Made by a program: the position numbers and the translations under genes. Positions 58,059-64,000 of a stretch of 64,000 nt of DNA are shown piece by piece. Location of the stretch: contig NZ_CP110396.1 of the NCBI RefSeq assembly GCF_029910215.1, forward strand, positions 2,170,001 through 2,234,000, in the 5' to 3' direction. The notes below the pieces were generated by a model. The model was not told the origin of the DNA, ran no database searches, and worked only from the letters and a program-made list of their open reading frames with translations. Each line of letters begins with the position of its first letter. Position 1 is the first letter of the stretch. This DNA comes from Paraburkholderia sp. D15. Lineage in GTDB: Bacteria > Pseudomonadota > Gammaproteobacteria > Burkholderiales > Burkholderiaceae.

Positions 58059-59228
58059 ATGACTACATCTGACGACCCAATTCCTATTCAACAGGGATAC
58101 AAAAGCGGCGAGGCGGCCCGTTTGGCCAAAATGCCGGTCACCACGCTGCGGATCTGGGAGCGCCGCTACGGCGTGATCGGCCCGGCCAAAACCGCGTCGG
58201 GACAGCGGCTCTACACGGAAGACGACGTCAGGCGTCTCACTTTGATCAAGCTGCTGGTGAGCCGCGGCCATGCGATCGGCGCGATCGCGCGGCTCGATCG
58301 CGAGCAATTGCAGTTTCTTGCCGCCCGTAATAACCGCGATGGCGACGGTTCGGCGGATTTCGGGATCGGCGAGATCGATCTGACGCTCGGTCTGGTGGGC
58401 GGCACGCTCGCGCAGCGCCTGCAGGGCTCTGGCCTGGATGTGCGCCGTTATGGCGTGAAAGCGCTGGCCGCGTTCGCGAATCTGCCGGAAGCCGCGAGCC
58501 ATGCCGCCGACCAGGACGAACCGGTCGACGCGCTGCTCGTCGATGTCGATTCGCTCCAGGAGGACGTGGCCGCGCAGATCATCGCGCTCGGCGACGCACT
58601 GCGCGCCAAGGCGATCGCGGTGGTCTACGGCTTCGGCACCGGCCCGGCGGCCGAGCTGTTGCGCGTGGCCGGCGTGCGTCTGTACCGCGAGCCCGACGGC
58701 CGCACGGAGTTCCGGCAGATGCTGGGCGACCTGTGCGAGCGCGTCCGTATCCAGGAGCGCACCGGCGACGACGCCGTCTGGTCGCGCGTGCGCCGCCGCT
58801 ACGACGACAACGAACTGGAGGCGATTGCCAGCCGCTCGTCGACGATTGCGTGCGAATGTCCGCGCCATCTCGCGGAACTGGTGATGAAGCTGTCGGCATT
58901 CGAGCGCTACAGCGACGCCTGCACGTCGCGCTCGGTGCAGGACGCGGCGCTGCACCGCTATCTCGGCGATGTCACCAACCGCGCGTGCGCGATGGTCGAG
59001 GCAGCGCTCGAACGGGTCGCGCGCGAGGAGGGCTGGTTCGCCGCACCGCCGCCGCTGCCACCGGTGCGCTCTTCGGCGCACGAGGCCTCGCACGACTCCC
59101 GGCATGACGTCCGGCATGACCCCCGGCATGACCCCCGGCACGAGTCCGCGCATCAGGGGCAGCACGGCTCCGCGCACGAACCTTCGCAGCCTCGCCAGCC
59201 GCAGGCGCCGCACGCTGGCGACGAATAA
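58059..59228 (+). CDS. MerR-family regulator, LitR/CarH-like, with His-rich tail
   Basis: The 389-residue protein begins with a MerR helix-turn-helix (YKSGEAARLAKMPVTTLRIWERRYGVIGPAKT). The central part resembles the cobalamin-binding fold seen in LitR/CarH regulators (IDLTLGLVGGTLAQRLQGSG, then DALLVDVDSLQEDV), but I find no B12-coordinating histidine motif. After about residue 340 there is a tail very rich in His, Asp and Arg, coded partly by a 12-base tandem repeat. Related regulators control photolyase and photoprotection genes. It lies 27 bases before the ECF sigma gene. Confidence 0.87.
   Translation: MTTSDDPIPIQQGYKSGEAARLAKMPVTTLRIWERRYGVIGPAKTASGQRLYTEDDVRRLTLIKLLVSRGHAIGAIARLDREQLQFLAARNNRDGDGSADFGIGEIDLTLGLVGGTLAQRLQGSGLDVRRYGVKALAAFANLPEAASHAADQDEPVDALLVDVDSLQEDVAAQIIALGDALRAKAIAVVYGFGTGPAAELLRVAGVRLYREPDGRTEFRQMLGDLCERVRIQERTGDDAVWSRVRRRYDDNELEAIASRSSTIACECPRHLAELVMKLSAFERYSDACTSRSVQDAALHRYLGDVTNRACAMVEAALERVAREEGWFAAPPPLPPVRSSAHEASHDSRHDVRHDPRHDPRHESAHQGQHGSAHEPSQPRQPQAPHAGDE
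59098..59142 (+). repeat. 12-base tandem repeat in the MerR gene
   Basis: About four imperfect copies of CCCGGCATGACC code for the His-Asp-Pro-Arg part of the C-terminal tail. Length changes would stay in frame. Confidence 0.75.
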
Positions 59229-59255
59229 CGCGCACGTACCGTTCCGGAGGATGGG

Positions 59256-59873
59256 ATGCCACGAGTTGCTTCGACGGACGTGAACGCTGGCGCGACGACG
59301 GGCGAGGAGCGCAACGCGTATTTCGCGGCGCTCATCGCGCGCATTGCACGGCGCGACGCGGCGGCGTTCGAGGCGTTGTACCGCGCGTCGGCGCCGTCGT
59401 TGTTCGGGCTGGCGGTGCGCGTGACGCGCACCAGCGAATCGGCGGAAGACGTGGTGCAGGAGGGCTTCATCAAGATCTGGCGCTTCGCCGGGTCGTACGA
59501 TGCGGCCAAGGCGTCGCCGTCCACGTGGATGTCGACGATCGTGAAGAACCAGGCGCTCGACTATTTGCGGCGCAATCCGTATGCGGGCGTGTACGTCGAC
59601 GAACTCGACGACCGTCACGCCGCGAGCGACGGCGATGCATCGCACCAGACCGCTCTCGACGCCGAGCGCTTGAGCGGCTACCTGGGCCGTCTGTCGCCGG
59701 GGCAGCGGCAAGCGATCGCGCTCGCGTATTTTCGCGGCCAGTCGCAATCGGAAATCGCCCATACGCTGGGCGCGCCGATCGGCACGGTCAAAAGCTGGAT
59801 CAACCGCGGGCTGGAATCGCTGCGTGCGATGACCGAGCCGCGCCGCGTGCCGCCCCGCGGCGGTTTTTCGTGA
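59256..59873 (+). CDS. ECF sigma factor (sigma-70 family, RpoE-like)
   Basis: The 205-residue protein has sigma region 2 (DAAAFEALYRASAPSLFGLAVRVTRTSESAEDVVQEGFIKIWR and TWMSTIVKNQALDYLRR) and region 4 (LSPGQRQAIALAYFRGQSQSEIAHTLGAPIGTVKSWINRGLESLR), so it is a complete ECF sigma. It is translationally coupled to a DUF2878 gene by a GTGA overlap. No ChrR-like anti-sigma gene is next to it, unlike the singlet-oxygen RpoE-ChrR pair, so control may come from the MerR protein or from elsewhere. Confidence 0.9.
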   Translation: MPRVASTDVNAGATTGEERNAYFAALIARIARRDAAAFEALYRASAPSLFGLAVRVTRTSESAEDVVQEGFIKIWRFAGSYDAAKASPSTWMSTIVKNQALDYLRRNPYAGVYVDELDDRHAASDGDASHQTALDAERLSGYLGRLSPGQRQAIALAYFRGQSQSEIAHTLGAPIGTVKSWINRGLESLRAMTEPRRVPPRGGFS

Positions 59874-60430
59874 GTCGACGCGGGCGCGGCGGCGACGCTT
59901 CGGCGGCGGGACTCTATTTCGTGGTCTGCCAGGCCGGCTGGTTTGTTTGCGTGCTGGGCGGCGCGCACGACATGGGATGGCTGGGCATGCTGTTCGCCGC
60001 CTGCGCGGTTGCGTGGCATCTGACGCGGGTGGCTGGCCCGCGTCGCGAAGCGCGGCTACTCGTGGCGACGGTAGGCATCGGCATGGTCTGGGAAAGCGTG
60101 CTGGTCGCCTCGGGATTGCTTTCTTACCCGAGCGGCACGCTGATCGAAGGCTGCGCGCCGTACTGGATGAGCGCGCTCTGGGCGCTGTTCGCCATTCAGT
60201 TCAATGTTGTGTTCGCGTGGTTGCGCACACGGCTTCTGCTGGCCGCCTTGCTCGGTGCGGTCGCTGGGCCGTTGTCGTTCCGGGCCGGCGCGTCGCTCGG
60301 CGCGGTGCATTTTGATCAGCCGTTGGCGGCGTGGATCGCGCTTGGACTCGGCTGGGCGGTGCTGCTGCCCGGGCTATTGCGTCTCGCGCGACATTGGGAC
60401 GGCGTGCACGATTCGCCACGCGCTCGCTAA
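59870..60430 (+). CDS. DUF2878 membrane protein
   Basis: GTG 59870 overlaps the stop of the ECF sigma gene. The 186-residue product has about five or six hydrophobic helices and fits DUF2878, which occurs next to photolyase and photoprotection genes in several proteobacteria. Characteristic is the Trp-rich YFVVCQAGWFVCVLGG at the start and the PSGTLIEGCAPYWMSALWALFAIQFNV block. Biochemical function is not known. It is the last gene of the MerR-sigma-DUF2878 series. Confidence 0.85.
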   Translation: MSRRGRGGDASAAGLYFVVCQAGWFVCVLGGAHDMGWLGMLFAACAVAWHLTRVAGPRREARLLVATVGIGMVWESVLVASGLLSYPSGTLIEGCAPYWMSALWALFAIQFNVVFAWLRTRLLLAALLGAVAGPLSFRAGASLGAVHFDQPLAAWIALGLGWAVLLPGLLRLARHWDGVHDSPRAR

Positions 60431-60553
60431 CGTCGCCCCGCGAAACCAATCGGCACACACCGGCACACGCCGGCACACTCCGGCGTCCATCGGCGCTGCG
60501 GAACGCCCCTTGCTGACAGGTCTTCTCATCGACCCGGCACGGAGGCCTTGCGC

Positions 60554-61240
60554 ATGAAACCCTATATCGTCGCTCACATGATGTCCTCGCTCGATGGCCG
60601 CAGCCTCACCGACGGCTGGCATCTCGACTTCGCGTCGGACCTGTACGAAGACACGGCGGCCAGCTTCGAAGCCGACGGCTGGATCTGCGGCCGCGTGACC
60701 ATGCAGGAGATTTCGCACGGTACCGACTATCCGCGTGGGCTCGCGAAGGGCACGGTGCCGCGCACCGATCATTTCGTCGAGCGGCACGCGGATCAGTACG
60801 CGATCTCGATCGATCCGCAAGGACGTGTGGCGTGGAAAAGCAATACGGCGCTGAAATCGCACGTGGTCGAAGTGCTCACCGGGCAGGTGGCCGACGATTA
60901 CCTCGCGTACCTGCAATCGATCGGCGTGTCGTACGTGTTCGGCGGTGAACGCGACATCGATCTCGGCAAGGTCGTGCAGACGCTCGCGCACGAACTGGGG
61001 GTGAAAAAACTGATCGTGGAGGGCGGCTCGCACGTGAGCGGCGCGTTCGTGAATGCGGGACTCGTCGACGAAGTGAGCGTGTTGATCCTGCCGCTCGTGG
61101 ATGGACGCAGCGAGCATCCGTCTTCATTCGAAGTCGCGATGGAGAAGTGGCAGGCGCCGGCGTATCTGAAGCTCGCATCGGTGGAGAAGACGCAGCATGA
61201 CGGCGTCTGGCTGCGCTATACGAAATCCGTGAAGGTATAA
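60554..61240 (+). CDS. RibD C-terminal/DHFR-like reductase
   Basis: ATG 60554 follows GGAGG (60541-60545). The 228-residue protein begins MKPYIVAHMMSSLDGRSLTDGW and contains DFIxGR-like WICGRVTM, VEGGSHVSGAFVNAGLVDEV and LPLVDGRSE, all typical of the NADPH-binding RibD C-terminal domain. Solitary members are often annotated as dihydrofolate reductase family proteins; their substrates are mostly unknown. It stands alone, and its stop codon lies inside the A-run of a terminator for the opposite strand. Confidence 0.9.
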   Translation: MKPYIVAHMMSSLDGRSLTDGWHLDFASDLYEDTAASFEADGWICGRVTMQEISHGTDYPRGLAKGTVPRTDHFVERHADQYAISIDPQGRVAWKSNTALKSHVVEVLTGQVADDYLAYLQSIGVSYVFGGERDIDLGKVVQTLAHELGVKKLIVEGGSHVSGAFVNAGLVDEVSVLILPLVDGRSEHPSSFEVAMEKWQAPAYLKLASVEKTQHDGVWLRYTKSVKV

Positions 61241-61283
61241 AAAAACGCGGCATGGCGAGCGGGTTTCGCTCGCCATGCCGCGT
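61239..61283 (-). terminator. intrinsic terminator of the DUF4410 lipoprotein gene
   Basis: A perfect 17-bp stem (61245-61261 with 61267-61283, loop GGTTT) is followed on the minus strand by seven T residues. It probably also stops + strand read-through of the RibD-type gene. Confidence 0.88.
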
Positions 61284-61317
61284 ATCGGACGCTGAGGGAA
61301 ATCTGTATTCGAAGGCC

Positions 61318-62094
61318 TTAACCCTTCACCTGTCCCGTCGACAACCAGCCGCCGCTCACGCCGATCTGCCCGATCTGTTTCGCGACCGCGTCGCCGAGGC
61401 GCTTCGCATCCGCCGACACGCCGGTCTTCTTCGCTTCCGACACGCCGTGCAATCCGCCGCCCACCGCCGCCGATGTCGCGATGTGCCCGGCCGCCGCGCC
61501 CACGCCAACCGTTTCGACCATGCCCGGCGCGCTGCCGCTGTCGCCCGTCGCGGTGAAGCGCTGCACCAGTTGCGGCGCGCCGCCCGCCGGCTTGTAGAAA
61601 ATGCGCACCGAACTGCTCACCTGACTCTTGCCCGCGCCGAGACCGATCAACACACGACGACGGCGATTGCCGGAATCGATCGTATCGACGCTGCCTTGCA
61701 CGAGCAGCACGTTCTGATCGGTGGGAGCGGGACCCTCCGCGCGAATCGCACGCAAGCCCATCGCCTGCAATTGATGGACGATTTCGTCGGCGACCTGCTC
61801 GCGCACCGCGAGCGCGTCGGCGGCCTGCTGTTGCGCGGCGGACGAACCTTCCATCTGCGTTTTCATTTTCTCCAGCATGCCGCCGTCGAGCTTGACCTGG
61901 TTCGCGTCGGTGTCGAACGTGTACACGTAGATGTTGTCGGGGCGCACGTGCGCCTGGGTGCTGCTCAGGTCCGCGGTGCTCGCGTTGTCGATGCGGCCGC
62001 TCGCGCAGCCGGTCAGCAGCGCGCCGCAGCAGACGAGCGCGATGCTCGCGAGACGGGTGGTGTGATTCTTCAGGGAGAGAAGTGAGGTCAACAT
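61318..62094 (-). CDS. DUF4410 lipoprotein
   Basis: ATG 62094 gives 258 residues. A signal peptide with a lipobox (LVCCGALLTGCAS) predicts lipid attachment at the cysteine after LTG. The mature part carries the DUF4410-type DNIYVYTFDTDANQVKLD, then LADEIV-like helices and VLLVQGSVDTIDSGNRRRRVLIGLGAGKSQV. Residue 4 and later positions give no clue to inner or outer membrane. The function of the family is unknown. It is a single gene ending at a strong terminator. Confidence 0.88.
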   Translation of the reverse strand: MLTSLLSLKNHTTRLASIALVCCGALLTGCASGRIDNASTADLSSTQAHVRPDNIYVYTFDTDANQVKLDGGMLEKMKTQMEGSSAAQQQAADALAVREQVADEIVHQLQAMGLRAIRAEGPAPTDQNVLLVQGSVDTIDSGNRRRRVLIGLGAGKSQVSSSVRIFYKPAGGAPQLVQRFTATGDSGSAPGMVETVGVGAAAGHIATSAAVGGGLHGVSEAKKTGVSADAKRLGDAVAKQIGQIGVSGGWLSTGQVKG

Positions 62095-62952
62095 GTCGAT
62101 CCTGTGGCCGGCACACGGTGCCGCGATGTTCGTACGTCTCGTGCGGTGATCGGGCAACCGTGGATCGTCGATCACCGGCGAGACGCACTCGCACGTGAAA
62201 CACCCTTGATCTCATGCGTCTTTCGTTTCCTGCTTCCTGTTTCCGACGCACCGGCAGCGAAACGAAGTATGCGTGGCACGCTCGCGCGACGCCATTCAAC
62301 AATTATTTCGCGGTGTGTCATGACACGGCGGGGCAGGGCCATGCATGGCCTGCGCCGCGTCAGGCCGGTTCAATTCAAGGCGAGCTTGACGATGCAGCAA
62401 AGAACGAAGACGAGCAGGGCGGCGGCAACGGCCATGTTGAGCGGGTAGCGCATTCTTCACCAGGCTCCAGCGTTTCGGAGCTTCCATCCTAATCACCTGA
62501 CGGAAGATGAAAAGTGGGCAGTGACGCGGCTGTGTGGGACAGCCAACGCACAACGCGAACAGCTTCGCGTCGTGCGTTGGCGGCAACGCTTCCACTTCAG
62601 GGATGCCGGAAAAATCGTTGCATTGTCATCGAGTTGGGCGGTCGGGATGACCTGGCGTCCGGCAGCGTTACCGCGCGCCGCGCCACGACTTGCCGGACCT
62701 TGCAACGGCACGCGGCCGCCTCCGCTGGCGCATTGAAGCCGGATAGCGCATGATTGACCCGATGTGCCGTCCGACCCCAGATGCCGCGAGGCGGGATGGG
62801 CCGTGCGGTGCACGCCGCGCCGGCGGCGCATCGCGATGGCTTCGCGTCATGACGCAGGACGCCGCGATGCAGCACACGTACGCAGGGCAGCGTGATGCAG
62901 GGCGCCGCCCACGCGCCGCCGGCGAGTACTCAACCGTTAAGGAGGATTTCGC
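62095..62952. other. gene-poor stretch with one candidate micro-gene
   Basis: Apart from the 27-residue frame at 62370 and the phasin ribosome site at 62939-62945, I see no supported gene. Several frames of 70-130 codons are open but have arginine-rich shadow-like composition. Confidence 0.45.
62370..62453 (-). CDS. possible 27-residue single-helix membrane peptide
   Basis: On the minus strand ATG 62453 opens a 27-codon frame ending with TGA at 62370. The product starts MRYPLNMAVAAALLVFVL and ends CCIVKLALN, a single membrane helix with a basic start and a basic residue after the helix, typical of bacterial small membrane proteins. The ribosome site is weak (GGTGAAG close to the start). It is too short for firm support. 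Confidence 0.4.
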   Translation of the reverse strand: MRYPLNMAVAAALLVFVLCCIVKLALN

Positions 62953-63378
62953 ATGGACCGACCTGACGCCGCCAATCCGTTTGGCGATTTCACCAAAATG
63001 CTGGAGCAGTTCAAGCTCCCCGGCTTCGACGTACCCGCCATCATGGAAGCGCGACGCAAGGACATGGAAGCTCTCGTTCAGGCGAACCAGACGGCTTTCC
63101 AGGGCATGCAGTCGCTCGCGCAGAAACAGGCTGACATGCTGCGCACCACGTTGAGCGAATTGCAGTCGTTGACGGGGCAGTTGTCGACGGGCGGCGCGGC
63201 GCCGTCGTCGAAGGCTGCCGAGTTGATCCAGCAAAGCCTGCACAAATCGCTTGCCGACATGCAGCAGCTCGCGCAAGCCGCGTATCAGACGCAAGCCGAG
63301 TCGTATGCGGTGATCGCGAAACGCGTGGAAGAAAACGTGCAGGAATTGAAGTCGCTGCTTCAGCAACAGAAGAAGTAA
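62953..63378 (+). CDS. phasin family protein
   Basis: ATG 62953 follows an excellent AAGGAGG (62939-62945). The 141-residue product contains phasin marks: NPFGDFTKMLEQFKLPGFDVPAIMEARRKDMEALVQANQTAFQGMQ and later YQTQAESYAVIAKRVEENVQELKSL. It is amphipathic and coiled-coil-like, without cysteine. Phasins coat polyhydroxyalkanoate granules and control their size and number. The gene stands alone and ends at a strong terminator. Confidence 0.92.
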   Translation: MDRPDAANPFGDFTKMLEQFKLPGFDVPAIMEARRKDMEALVQANQTAFQGMQSLAQKQADMLRTTLSELQSLTGQLSTGGAAPSSKAAELIQQSLHKSLADMQQLAQAAYQTQAESYAVIAKRVEENVQELKSLLQQQKK

Positions 63379-63432
63379 GCGCGCGCGCGTCGCGCGTAAT
63401 CGCCGGTCTTCGCATTGCGCGATGCCGGACCG

Positions 63433-63471
63433 ATGCCGTGAATGACACTTTGTCATTCACGGCATTTTTTT
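63433..63471 (+). terminator. intrinsic terminator of the phasin gene
   Basis: A perfect 15-bp stem (63433-63447 with 63451-63465, loop CTT) is followed by a run of T to 63471. Confidence 0.92.
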
Positions 63472-63817
63472 CTGGCCTCCGAAGCATCACCGGGGCGGCT
63501 GGTTTTCTTCCCGCGTCTCTTCACACGAAAGCCACCTGCGCGCGGCTTATCGTCAGAGGAAAATCGGCATCCGCGAGGTTTTATTCAGCGCCCGCTTACA
63601 TGAAAAACAGCGATGCGGGATGCATGGATGTTTTTTTGCCACAGCCGCTCGATTTCATGCGCGTGTTCGCTTTAAACGGCCTTGAACGCTAAAACGCACG
63701 CCTAAGCAGCGTCCTCTGGCGATCCACTTCCCGCCTGTCAAACAGCGACAAACGACGCCACGTCCCGCAGCGGTTTAAATCGCGCGGCAAACGATTGCAA
63801 CGTCACGCCCCGCTAGC

Positions 63818-63844
63818 TAAAGTTTCGCGCCGCCACTCCGTTGA
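63818..63844 (+). promoter_or_regulatory. FliA (sigma-28)-type promoter
   Basis: TAAAGTTT (63818-63825) matches the FliA -35 element exactly. After 11 bases comes TCCGTTGA (63837-63844), which matches GCCGATAA at five of eight places. It lies about 130 bases before a gene start at 63975. Confidence 0.6.
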
Positions 63845-63974
63845 CGCATTCACGCAACCCAACCGGTGTGAATGCAGAACCGGCACCGCCGATCAGGAGT
63901 GCGCCCCTGGATATTCCCGTTCATGACAGGTTTTCCCGGCTCGTCATGAGCGTTTCACCTCGAAGGAAACTCTC

Positions 63975-64000
63975 TTGAAACCGATGCTTTCTACCCGCAT
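63975..64000 (+). CDS. start of a gene cut by the window end (chemotaxis gene candidate)
   Basis: AAGGA (63963-63967) precedes TTG 63975, giving KPMLSTR after the start residue before the sequence stops; ATG 63984 is an alternative start. Methyl-accepting chemotaxis proteins of Burkholderiaceae often begin this way, and a FliA-type promoter lies upstream. The eight residues visible cannot prove it. Confidence 0.35.

Larger units (their letters stand above)
63379..63974 (+). other. intergenic stretch with terminator and FliA-type promoter
   Basis: It holds the phasin terminator (63433-63471) and the promoter at 63818; no gene is supported in the rest. Confidence 0.55.

Noticed and set aside
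58023..59762. Minus-strand frame of about 580 codons
   Set aside because: It is opposite the MerR and ECF sigma genes, has low complexity, and no start context.
63438..63692. 84-codon plus-strand frame after the phasin gene
   Set aside because: It starts within the phasin terminator stem, lacks a ribosome site and has no recognisable features.

Overview
The window looks like a chromosomal segment of a high-GC betaproteobacterium, most likely Paraburkholderia or a close relative. This is inferred from the GC-rich coding style, the many LysR, MocR and Liv-type transport genes, the Burkholderia-type trimeric porin, a phasin, a DUF6496 protein and an ESPR-type autotransporter. I see no rRNA, tRNA, insertion sequence, prophage or CRISPR array. 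The window reads as a patchwork of catabolic and uptake modules, each with its own regulator or promoter.

Layout. (1) 1-10.7 kb, all on +: the end of a DUF1185 gene, a fused LivH-LivM permease with LivG and LivF, an enamidase-like amidohydrolase, a NicA-like 2Fe-2S subunit, a NicB-like molybdenum hydroxylase fused to a membrane-anchored triheme cytochrome c, and a Liv-type binding protein. Together these look like import plus oxidative and hydrolytic opening of an N-heterocycle or lactam. (2) 10.8-15.6 kb: small proteins, then an omega-aminotransferase divergent from a MocR regulator, with a cluster of AACTGT half-sites between them, and a LysE exporter. (3) 15.7-35.4 kb: a large catabolic region. 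A + strand operon (KGSADH-type aldehyde dehydrogenase, YihU-like reductase, MFS carrier, aminotransferase) converges on a - strand series: split ThDP decarboxylase, LysR, MaoC hydratase, acyl-CoA dehydrogenase, CoA-transferase, MmgE/PrpD, CitE-like lyase, aldehyde dehydrogenase and thioesterase. The - strand core has the gene set known for itaconate degradation. etfBA follows on +.

(4) 36.1-39.3 kb: an autotransporter with a 21-fold Pro-Thr hexanucleotide repeat. (5) 39.3-40.7 kb: an AT-richer gap and two small unknown genes. (6) 40.8-52.7 kb: a two-component system, then a Fur-type iron-siderophore locus: binding protein, FecCD permease, ATPase, porin, DUF3325, DUF3649, PepSY reductase-like protein and TonB receptor. 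Three Fur-like boxes share nearly the same 13-base core. (7) 53.0-56.6 kb: LysR, MHS transporter, class II aldolase and a single-domain response regulator. (8) 56.7-60.4 kb: a renalase-like FAD protein divergent from MerR, ECF sigma factor and DUF2878, resembling part of the light or singlet-oxygen response modules of proteobacteria. (9) 60.5-64 kb: a RibD-type reductase, a DUF4410 lipoprotein, a possible 27-residue membrane peptide, a phasin, and a good FliA-type promoter before a gene that leaves the window.

The most interesting part is region 3. An aminotransferase, a two-subunit 2-oxoacid decarboxylase and an aldehyde dehydrogenase sit beside an itaconate-type CoA pathway. Chemically this would fit breakdown of 4-methyleneglutamate or a similar amino acid via itaconate semialdehyde. 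This is an inference from gene content, not something the sequence proves.
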